From positions 1 through 26,437 of the forward strand of contig JAAVTG010000171.1 of NCBI GenBank assembly GCA_011947345.1: 26,437 nt of DNA, written 5' to 3'. Of this stretch, positions 19,724-26,437 are shown piece after piece. Under the pieces are notes generated by a model that saw nothing but the letters and a program-made list of their open reading frames with translations, had not been told where the DNA came from and ran no database searches. Source of the stretch: Phytophthora quininea (lineage: Eukaryota > Oomycota > Peronosporomycetes > Peronosporales > Peronosporaceae). The position numbers and the translations under genes were made by a program. The stretch's first letter is position 1. Each line of letters opens with the position of its first letter.

Positions 19724-21439
19724 ATGGCGAGCAGAAGTCGACGCCATCACCACGTGCGTCTGTGGCTCCGTCGCAACCTGTGGCTGGTGGCTGCATCCAC
19801 TCTGGTGGTGCTCTACTGCGTCTTCATGGTGCGCACCACCATGTGGGCGCGTGCGTTCAATGCGCAGGAGCAGCAGGCAGAAGCCAACCAAATATCGGAG
19901 AGTAAGGCCATGAAGGACGCACTGGCTGCAGTGAGGGGCATGGGCGCTCTTAAAGGAGGTAACGCAAGACAGAAAGCCGAGGAGCAGGCGGAACAAGCAG
20001 CGGAGAACGGCAGGGAGCAACTGGTCAAAGGAGACGGCGAGCAGGAGGCGGTGGGGAGGCGGAAGCGAACAACAAGCACCCGGAAGCCACTACGAAGCCT
20101 CGATTGAGACCAGGACAGACAGAAGACACGGTGGCTTTTGATGACAAGATTCCGTTAGGTGCAGACGTGCCGGTGGTAGGCGCTACAGTGGAGGACGACG
20201 TTCTTACAGAGGAGAAGGCCGACAAGGACAAGTGGACGGCGTTTGACGACTTGCCGGTGGCTGACGACTTGCCAATGGCTGGGGAGAAGGCAGAGGAGTG
20301 ACGACTGGCAGTGCCTTGGGAGTGCCTGAGAACACGGCGATGAAGCCTATGACGGCTGCAGTGAAGACGAACGACAGTAAGAATCACTTATGGACAGGGG
20401 TGGATAAACTGCCAGTAGCTAAGGACGCAGACAACTCGACCATACCTATCCAAGCTCCTGGCGTAGCGGACGGCGTTCTTGTAGGTGGAAACAAGCAGCA
20501 ACAGTTTACAACGAGGCGGTTTGACGAGTCTAGACTTGTGCTGCAGAAGTCTTACGGGAACGTGCCGTTCAAGAAGCGACACGACATTATCGCAGGTTAT
20601 AACGCTACTTTGGAGTACCTGCAGAACTATACCAAGTCTGCTGATTCAAAAGAAGAATTGTTCCTGTTTTTCACGTGCGGAGACGGTCAAGGTGGCGAAG
20701 GCGACTGGACTCCGCACTGCGACCAAGCTCGCGAGAAAGTGTACTCCACATTCGCCAAGTCTCCTTCCGCCAATCGACTTGTTACCATCTACACGGGGAG
20801 TCGAGACTACTGGAAAGGAGGCAACGAGTTCACAGACGACGATGATATTCGTCTGAAGGCCATTCCTACTGTCATGCGATGGGACGGAGGTGTATTTGGA
20901 TCGCTGCGTTCAACGTGGGGGTGTTGGTTGGACAGTCGGTGCTATCCGAGCCATTGCTGCGATATCTCTTCCGTAATGCCGATAAAGAAGACAAACTTCT
21001 GTCACATCCGAACGTACAGACGAAGGAAATCGTGACGCTGAGAGGATACGCTCAGTACCGAACCTTCATGGAGACTTACGCTCGTGGAGGAACGCCATAT
21101 CCAATGTTCTTGATGATGGTGTCAGGTCGGTTGCAGCGCAACAAACGTCTTTGGTGTCCGTGGTGTCGACAATCGGAGATGCCTGTGGAGTACGCCTTCT
21201 ATGCCTACGCACCTGTTAATGCCAAGTTGGTGCTGGTGGAGACTTACGACAAGTACTCGGAGTGGAGAAATCCCGACAATGAATTCAAAAAGGACCCGCA
21301 GCTAGCAATGAAAGGCGTCCCGTGGTTCTACCGCGTGTTCCCAGGTCCTCCTGGCGAGCCATTCACGTATCAACGGGTCAAGCAAAAGTTTTACGTGCTG
21401 GAGGCGTTGAAAATCGCCTTCGAAGGCTCGAGACGCTAA
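19724..21439 (+). CDS. Membrane-anchored double thioredoxin-fold protein with long stalk (gene C)
   Basis: About 572 residues after bridging three breaks. A basic N-terminus with a His run precedes the anchor NLWLVAASTLVVLYCVFMVR; the following AVRGMGALKGG matches the same region of the upstream rhodanese. A stalk of about 230 residues, rich in Glu, Ala and Asp, contains a degenerate repeat (WTAFDDLPVADD, WTGVDKLPVAKD). Fold 1 has WTPHC, with Thr330 in place of the first cysteine and C333 kept, then SANRLVTIYTGSRDYW and IPTVMRW. Fold 2 has LWCPWC (C479, C482) and the VPWFYR loop. Sequons NST, NAT and NYT are present. Breaks are at the G4 runs 20053-20056 and 20281-20284 and the G5 run 20917-20921. 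The start is the ATG at 19724, 15 bases after the core promoter. Confidence 0.82.
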
Positions 21440-21561
21440 CGCCACGTTGAAGCGGAATAAGATGACGGGGTACTGTACCATACCCGGTTTTGGCCGAAAT
21501 GTAAAGACGTGGCAGAGTACTAGTACGTGGCTTTAGCGGAGACCGAGGCTGTATCAACGCG

Positions 21562-22917
21562 ATGGGGATGGCGAAGACTGGAGGACGGCGCCACGCTGGA
21601 GGCCAAGCGCGTCGACGGCGATGGATGCTGGTGGCGGGTGGAGGCTTAACGCTCTACTGTCTATTCCTGTTGCAAGTGCGGCTCTGGTCTGCCGTGGAGG
21701 TCGCGGACCTGCGCTCGAACACCATCAACGCGGACAGCAAACCAGTGACGCTCAAGCCACAGACAGACACGGAGGAACTGATTGCGACACGGAGAGAGCA
21801 AGAGGAGGAGGAGAAGAGGAGGAGGAGGAATGAACAGGTAGCAGTCACCAGTCAACCATTGGCGGTGACTACGAGTGAGCAGCAGCGACTGCGTGGTGGT
21901 GAGGTGGTGGCCACTCCTGCTGTGGCTGTTTACACTACACACAAGCCTACGCAGGCAGCGGTTGCTATTGCTCGGACTCCTCAAGCTCCTGCGATTCCCA
22001 TCCCAACGACCAAACCAGTTCGCAAGTTTGCTGATCGACACGATGTAGTCTCCGGTTACGACGCTGCTATGAGATACCTCGCCAACTATAAGACCCCTGA
22101 AGGCTCAGATGAGCAGACCTTCTTGTTCTTTACGTGCGGAGACGAGCAAGGTAAGGAAACAACTTGGAGACGCTCGTGTGTGGACGCGTCGAAGCTCATT
22201 TACGACGTCTTCGCCAAGTCTCCGTCGCGCAATCGCCTCGTGACGATCCATGCTGGCGACAAGAAGTATTGGTCGTCCTCGAACGCTTTCTTCCAGGACG
22301 GAGACTTGCGAGTCAAGACAGTCCCTTCGATCATGCAATGGCATGGAGGCGGGGCCGGAGCCAAGCGAGCGACGAGCGGCATGATCATCGACGAGAACTT
22401 GCTGTACGAGCCGCTGCTGCGCTACTTGTTTAAGAATGAAGATGTTGCAGACCCGCTGCTAGCTCCGTCCACTGTTGCTACCAAGGAGATCGTGCTGCTC
22501 AAGGGATACGACGCCTTCCGATCGTATTTTAACAGCATGGTGGCCGGCACGTCTCCTCTTCCCGAAGGCCCCATGTTCCTGTTCATGGTGGCAGGCCGCA
22601 TCCCAGCCAACGACCGGCCGTGGTGTCCGTACTGCCGCTACTCGGAGATCTCGGTCGAATACGCGTTCAAGGCGTTCGCTCCGGAAGGCGCTCGCCTCGT
22701 GAAGGTGGAGACAGAAGAGTCGTACGGCATGTGGAAGAACCCCAAGAACGACTGGAAGAACAAAGCCACCGACCTGATGATCCGCGGCGTGCCGTGGATG
22801 TACCGCGCCAGTCTGGACGCCGGCGCGCACCAATTCAACTTCGAGCGTCTGCACGAACGCTTCGACAAGCCTGATAACTTACGAGGCGTCTTCCAAGGCT
22901 GGAAGAACCCCATGTAG
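21562..22917 (+). CDS. Membrane-anchored double thioredoxin-fold protein (gene D)
   Basis: An intact frame of 451 residues, useful as the reference for its broken paralogues. A Gly/Arg/His-rich basic N-terminus precedes the anchor WMLVAGGGLTLYCLFLLQVR. A Glu/Arg-rich then Thr/Pro/Ala-rich stalk runs to about residue 155. Fold 1 (from RHDVVSGYDAAMRYLANY) has WRRSC, keeping C206 but not the first cysteine, then SRNRLVTIHAGDKKYW and cis-proline VPSIMQW. Fold 2 has PWCPYC (C355, C358), EISVEYAFKAFAPEGARLVK and VPWMYR. The first fold is therefore probably not a dithiol oxidoreductase by itself. Few or no N-glycosylation sequons are seen, unlike A and C. It sits 122 bases after C and 149 before E. 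Confidence 0.88.
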   Translation: MGMAKTGGRRHAGGQARRRRWMLVAGGGLTLYCLFLLQVRLWSAVEVADLRSNTINADSKPVTLKPQTDTEELIATRREQEEEEKRRRRNEQVAVTSQPLAVTTSEQQRLRGGEVVATPAVAVYTTHKPTQAAVAIARTPQAPAIPIPTTKPVRKFADRHDVVSGYDAAMRYLANYKTPEGSDEQTFLFFTCGDEQGKETTWRRSCVDASKLIYDVFAKSPSRNRLVTIHAGDKKYWSSSNAFFQDGDLRVKTVPSIMQWHGGGAGAKRATSGMIIDENLLYEPLLRYLFKNEDVADPLLAPSTVATKEIVLLKGYDAFRSYFNSMVAGTSPLPEGPMFLFMVAGRIPANDRPWCPYCRYSEISVEYAFKAFAPEGARLVKVETEESYGMWKNPKNDWKNKATDLMIRGVPWMYRASLDAGAHQFNFERLHERFDKPDNLRGVFQGWKNPM

Positions 22918-22918
22918 A

Positions 22919-22945
22919 CCTCTAAAACAAACAAATACTTAGAGG
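22919..22945 (+). repeat. Short inverted repeat just after the gene D stop codon
   Basis: CCTCTAA (22919-22925) and TTAGAGG (22939-22945) are perfectly complementary and flank a 13-nt A-rich loop. The hairpin begins one base after the TAG stop. It would lie in the 3' UTR and could affect 3'-end formation or mRNA stability; its function is unknown. Confidence 0.45.
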
Positions 22946-23066
22946 CAACGTGTAGCAGTTTGCGGTGGTGTCTTCGTCACCATCGCCGCCACAATCATCG
23001 GCCACCTGTTTTTCCAGGCATTGCTACAGTCAGGTGGCAGTCTCGAACCGTCCACAGCGCTCCTCG

Positions 23067-24578
23067 ATGGCAACGCCTCGCTACGGACGCGACCGGCAAC
23101 GGCCCCACCGCCTCGGCGTCCCCGGCCCGAAGCGCAGCAACCCCTGGTACTTGCTGGCGGGCGGCTTCGCGGTGGTCTACCTGCTGTTCCTCGTGCGCTG
23201 GGACTTTGGAGACCCGTCGAAACTCGCCGGCTCGGCTCCCACCGAGCAGCTCAGCAACCTCCGCAAGGTGTCGACGCCCAATGGACTGGGTGACGGAGCT
23301 CTGGACGTGGAGATGGCAGCGGAACAGGAGCAGCAGCTCAAGGAGGCCGAGCGAGCGAGGCAGATCCCCATCAAAGTGGTGCTGCAGACCCCAAAGACCG
23401 AGACGGAGAAGCCGATGGCTGAGGCGCTGCAGGACAAGATTCGGGCTGCCCAGGACCTGGAAGGGCGCGTACCGGGGATGCCCGTGGTGACGGAGAGACA
23501 AGAGCAAGCGGTGACGGAGCAGGTCAAGACACCGACGATTGCAAGTACAGCGGCGGTGATTCCTGTTGCGGAAGGCGTTGGCGCGCCTGGACTGGACCAC
23601 AATCCGATAGCTACTACAGCACCTGAAGCTGCTACTGCTGCGGCTGCAGTGGTGCCTGTAGTAGAAGAAATGAACGCTCCATTGCTGGTGCAGCCAAAGG
23701 AGCAGTACATGCCGTTGGAGCAGAGACACAAAATCTTGTCTGGGTACCAAGCGACGACCAGGTTCATGGAGAACTACCAGCGCAAGGACGACGAGACGGT
23801 CTTCTTGTTCTTCGTCTGCAGCGACGAGCAGTTCCAATCGAACGATTGGTCTGAGGAGTGTGTCGAGGCCAAGAAGCGCGTGTATGACGTCTTCTCCAAG
23901 TCTCCGAATCGCAACCGACTCGTGACGATTTACGCGGGCTCGCAGAAGTACTGGAAGTACCAGAACGACTTCTATGATGACCCGGATCTGCGAGTTAAGG
24001 GAGTGCCGTGCTTGATGCAGTGGGAGGCTCATAATGGCCGCACCTCTGGCATGCTCGTGCAGAAGAGTCTGTACGACGAGCCGTTCCTGCGCTACCTGTT
24101 CAAGAACATGGACCAGCCGGACGTGCTCTTCTCGGCTGAAGCTGCTAGAAGCAAGCAGGTCACAACCATCAATGGCTATCAGGCCTATCTGGACACCATG
24201 GACAAGTTTAAGCGAGAGGAAAACCCTGGCGCCACGTTCCTCATGATGGTGTCGGGTCGCTTCCGCAACAACAACCGGCCGTGGTGTCCGTACTGCCGGT
24301 ACTCGGAGCTGCCGGTCGAGTACGCGTTTTACAAGTACGCGCCGATGAATGCGCGGATGATCCGTGTGGAAGTTACCGACTCGTACTCGGAGTGGAAACA
24401 CCGCAACGAGTTTAGTCGCGACCCAGACCTGCAGATGAAAATTGTTCCCATCATGTTCGCGATCGAGCAAGTGCCAGCAGCCTCGTCGAACGGCTCGAAA
24501 TCGATCAAGTACACGACACACAAGGTGCGTTACGATGAACTGGCCACGCTGCGGGAACTCTTCACAAGTTTCAAGTAA
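23067..24578 (+). CDS. Membrane-anchored double thioredoxin-fold protein (gene E)
   Basis: An intact frame of 503 residues from the ATG at 23067; the frame is open upstream but has no earlier ATG. A basic N-terminus precedes the anchor WYLLAGGFAVVYLLFLVRW. The stalk to about residue 215 is rich in Glu/Gln, then Ala/Thr/Val/Pro. Fold 1 has WSEEC (only C265 kept), then NRNRLVTIYAGSQKYW and cis-proline VPCLMQW. That loop carries an extra cysteine next to the cis-proline. Fold 2 has PWCPYC (C407, C410), the LPVEYAFYKYAPMNARMIR segment shared with C and D, and a cis-proline loop VPIMFA that lacks the aromatic residue seen in C and D. E is the last gene of the array and converges with the PX gene, with 83 bases between stop codons. 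Confidence 0.88.
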   Translation: MATPRYGRDRQRPHRLGVPGPKRSNPWYLLAGGFAVVYLLFLVRWDFGDPSKLAGSAPTEQLSNLRKVSTPNGLGDGALDVEMAAEQEQQLKEAERARQIPIKVVLQTPKTETEKPMAEALQDKIRAAQDLEGRVPGMPVVTERQEQAVTEQVKTPTIASTAAVIPVAEGVGAPGLDHNPIATTAPEAATAAAAVVPVVEEMNAPLLVQPKEQYMPLEQRHKILSGYQATTRFMENYQRKDDETVFLFFVCSDEQFQSNDWSEECVEAKKRVYDVFSKSPNRNRLVTIYAGSQKYWKYQNDFYDDPDLRVKGVPCLMQWEAHNGRTSGMLVQKSLYDEPFLRYLFKNMDQPDVLFSAEAARSKQVTTINGYQAYLDTMDKFKREENPGATFLMMVSGRFRNNNRPWCPYCRYSELPVEYAFYKYAPMNARMIRVEVTDSYSEWKHRNEFSRDPDLQMKIVPIMFAIEQVPAASSNGSKSIKYTTHKVRYDELATLRELFTSFK

Positions 24579-24661
24579 ACAACTTCTGCAGATACTAGTG
24601 CATGTTTCAAGACTAATAGACCACACTTTGTGCTTGTATTTTCTAACGGATGTGAAGACGT

Positions 24662-25375
24662 TCATCGTCTTCTGCTGTTTGTGCCGCTGATATCGGACAC
24701 TGCTCGGTCTTCTTGTCGTCGACGGATCGACAGTCTCTCCTTGGCCGTCTCGGACATTTGGTCGACGATTCCTCGCTCGCCAAGGAAGCCCAAGTACCTT
24801 GTGAAAGTGAGTCCGAGGAATTCCTCAAGCAGTCTCAGAGCTACGCTGATCTCACAGGTGTCGTTGTTCGGCAGCACGCACACATGTTGCCGCAGACTTC
24901 GCAGAGTGAGTAGGATCATGGCCACAAAGTCCTGGAATCGACATTTCCGTTCGTCGATCATGTCGTCCTCTGGAAATGCCGACGACGAGCTGGAGAAGAG
25001 GTGCGAGCCCCACAGATGTCTCGGTGGGAACGCCGTGTCCAAGATGGAGGACAAAACGTTCTCGCAGATCGGACATCTCGGCTGACGACGTCGCTTGCCA
25101 CGGCTAAAGTGCTTGATGAGCAGCTGGCGCAGTGCCCGGAACTCGGAGAACCGACGCAAGACGCTCCACTTCTGCTGACCAAAGTGGATCTCGACTTCGT
25201 AGAAGACGACGCCGTCTTCGATACGTTCGACGTGCTGCCCAGTCACACGAGCAGAGATGTAGTCCGAGTACTCTGCTTCTTCCCGGAATAATTGAATGTC
25301 TTCGGCGCTTTCACGCAATAGGACGGAGCTGGTTCTGGGCGTCGATCGAGTCGACGGTTGTTGTTCTCCTGACAT
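24662..25375 (-). CDS. PX-domain (phosphoinositide-binding) protein
   Basis: A 237-residue frame from the ATG at 25375. A Ser/Thr-rich N-terminus is followed by a PX domain at about 35-185: ISARVTGQHVERIEDGVVFYEV (strands 1-2), the phosphoinositide-contacting RRFSEF (74-79), and a Pro-rich segment FPPRHLWG (116-123) where PX domains carry FPPK. After a Ser-rich insertion comes DERKCRFQDFVAMIL, the late helix with its Arg. A basic insert SRGKRRRQPRCPIC (91-104) in the loop before the Pro-rich segment is unusual. A C-terminal helix ends in a basic tail. PX domains most often bind PI3P on endosomes, so the protein is probably peripheral on endosomal membranes, as a small sorting-nexin-like protein. 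No BAR domain or other partner domain is visible within this length. Confidence 0.85.
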   Translation of the reverse strand: MSGEQQPSTRSTPRTSSVLLRESAEDIQLFREEAEYSDYISARVTGQHVERIEDGVVFYEVEIHFGQQKWSVLRRFSEFRALRQLLIKHFSRGKRRRQPRCPICENVLSSILDTAFPPRHLWGSHLFSSSSSAFPEDDMIDERKCRFQDFVAMILLTLRSLRQHVCVLPNNDTCEISVALRLLEEFLGLTFTRYLGFLGERGIVDQMSETAKERLSIRRRQEDRAVSDISGTNSRRR

Positions 25376-26437
25376 GCTGCTTCGTCGAGGTAGCGAGGCT
25401 GCCGGTGGTTGGGAGCGGAGAAGAGCGACGCGAACGTGTTGCGTCGGAGGTGGAGTCGACTCTCACTCGGGACTTGGGTCAGTAAATTTCGAGCTGAAAG
25501 ACTGCACCGCCAAAGTAGTCTCGGAATTCGTCCACTCTTTTCATCACGAGCCTCGCTGTTTGTCGGCATAGCGAAGACTGACTGCCTCAGAGCTTCTTCT
25601 ATCGAGCTACAAGTCGAGGCAGTCGACCGCATGTGCGAACACCCCACGTCACTATCTCTCATGGCTTTCCACAACACCCCAAAGCACTTGTGGTGTCGGG
25701 CGCCAACTGGGAAATGGCAGCTACTTGCTGGTAAGTCCGCAAGCTTTTCAGAGAAGACAGGTCCCGGATTCCGACGCTACCAGCTGAACTGCTGGGCACT
25801 GCTGCATCGCACATTTTTTTCGAGGACTATACAGCCGAGCAAACTTGGTGTGTCGAGGGAGTGAAGGCTGCAGACGCCGCGAATAGCAAAGTAGGCCCCG
25901 CGCAGGATCCCATTCGAACACCATTGTCGACGAAGAGGCCGCGAGCCGCGGACACTTCGCGACAAAATAGCCGTGCCGAACAGCTCGGAAGCAAGTTGAG
26001 AGCGATGGCAGTGGTCTTTGAAACATTGAAACGCTCTGGTGCCATACTCTCAGTCTGACGATCTCTTTCCTGTCCCTGACAAACGAATTGAATAGCTGTT
26101 GCAGCGCTGTCGTGCCGATGGCAAGACAGACCGTGCAGCTTGTTGACTGCACTGCCAATCGCTCCACCAAATACTCGATCTCCATGAGGTCAGCTCGGGA
26201 AACGGATCCCCTCGGCCAAGATCGAAAGAAGTTATTGCTCCCTCATTGCTTCACCACCACGGCAAAAGGCCGTCGAGCGTTAGGTGGCGCAAAATCTCCA
26301 AGTCATTGCCATACCAAACTCGTAGAGACACCAACTCAACGGTGTGCCACAATGGCCATCGATGCAATGGGAGTTGCAGTAGCGCAGCCATCTCATAATC
26401 GTCTGCAAGTCCATTCTACGCACGAGTAGGCTCGCGA
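25376..26437. other. Right-edge region without a firmly supported gene
   Basis: Apart from the candidate at 25748-26185, I see no recognisable domain here. A short minus-strand frame at 26251-26391 (46 codons from an ATG) contains VSLRVWYGNDLEILRHLTLD and could be an exon of the same unknown gene. Frames at 25243-25677 (minus) and 25409-25864 (plus) overlap each other and look non-coding. Confidence 0.45.
25748..26185 (-). CDS. Possible hypothetical protein, family not recognised
   Basis: A 145-codon minus-strand frame whose first half, MEIEYLVERLAVQ followed by CLAIGTTALQQLFNSFVRDR, has the look of an amphipathic helical protein. The second half is basic and less convincing. A frame further upstream (26251-26391) could belong to the same gene across an intron or a frame break. 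No domain is recognised, and both neighbours on the right are outside the window. Confidence 0.25.
   Translation of the reverse strand: MEIEYLVERLAVQSTSCTVCLAIGTTALQQLFNSFVRDRKEIVRLRVWHQSVSMFQRPLPSLSTCFRAVRHGYFVAKCPRLAASSSTMVFEWDPARGLLCYSRRLQPSLPRHTKFARLYSPRKKCAMQQCPAVQLVASESGTCLL

Noticed and set aside
1420..20921. Programmed ribosomal frameshifting as a shared mechanism
   Set aside because: Sites lack a common slippery heptamer or consistent downstream structure and occur in functionally unrelated genes; homopolymer under-calling is simpler.
16433..24578. RxLR or Crinkler secreted effectors
   Set aside because: No RxLR-dEER or LFLAK motif follows the hydrophobic N-termini; the folds are thioredoxin and rhodanese and the N-termini look like anchors.
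22995..24665. 556-codon minus-strand frame opposite gene E
   Set aside because: A shadow of gene E: rich in Leu, Arg and His from the complement of GC-biased codons, no domain, while the plus frame has clear thioredoxin motifs.
1..26437. CRISPR arrays, tRNA/rRNA genes, transposon ends or viral insertions
   Set aside because: I saw no regularly spaced direct repeats, no tRNA-like folds and no reverse transcriptase or transposase motifs in any frame.

Overview
The window looks like gene-dense nuclear DNA of an oomycete, most likely Phytophthora or a close relative. The evidence is short introns (62 and 79 nt) with GT..AG ends, genes on both strands a few hundred bases apart, an oomycete-style Inr plus FPR core promoter, and oomycete-type architectures (START-like+FYVE, START+PDZ, a two-repeat cation channel with EF hands). 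The organism call is inference; no rRNA or marker gene is present.

Layout. 1-714 (-): partial gene of unknown function running off the left edge. 1287-2383 (+): membrane-anchored double thioredoxin-fold protein (gene A). 2527-3506 (+): ribosome biogenesis factor BRX1, two exons. 3683-6280 (+): BAR-PH-ArfGAP-ankyrin protein. 6397-9434 (-): two-repeat voltage-gated cation channel with two EF hands. 9719-11385 (-): START-like/FYVE protein. 12515/12714-16315 (+): START-PDZ-START-like protein with a multi-pass membrane C-terminus. 16433-24578 (+): an array of five genes in one orientation. These are thioredoxin-fold gene B, a membrane-anchored double rhodanese, and thioredoxin-fold genes C, D and E. 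24662-25375 (-): PX-domain protein. 25376-26437: no firmly supported gene.

Two themes stand out. The first is the family of five type II membrane proteins (A-E), each with two TXNDC17/DUF953-like thioredoxin folds. They are interleaved with a rhodanese whose N-terminal anchor and juxtamembrane segment match those of neighbouring gene C. In all five the second fold keeps a WCPxC motif. In four of five the first fold has lost the leading cysteine but keeps the second one. Together this suggests a lumenal or cell-surface thiol/sulfur relay that I do not recognise as described. The second theme is membrane-lipid and traffic proteins (ArfGAP, FYVE, START/PDZ, PX).

A technical point affects the whole annotation. 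Eight genes are broken into overlapping frames. Every break needs one extra base, and nearly all sit at a run of 4-5 identical bases. The simplest reading is under-called homopolymers in the assembly rather than pseudogenes. I therefore annotate each as one gene and give the break position.
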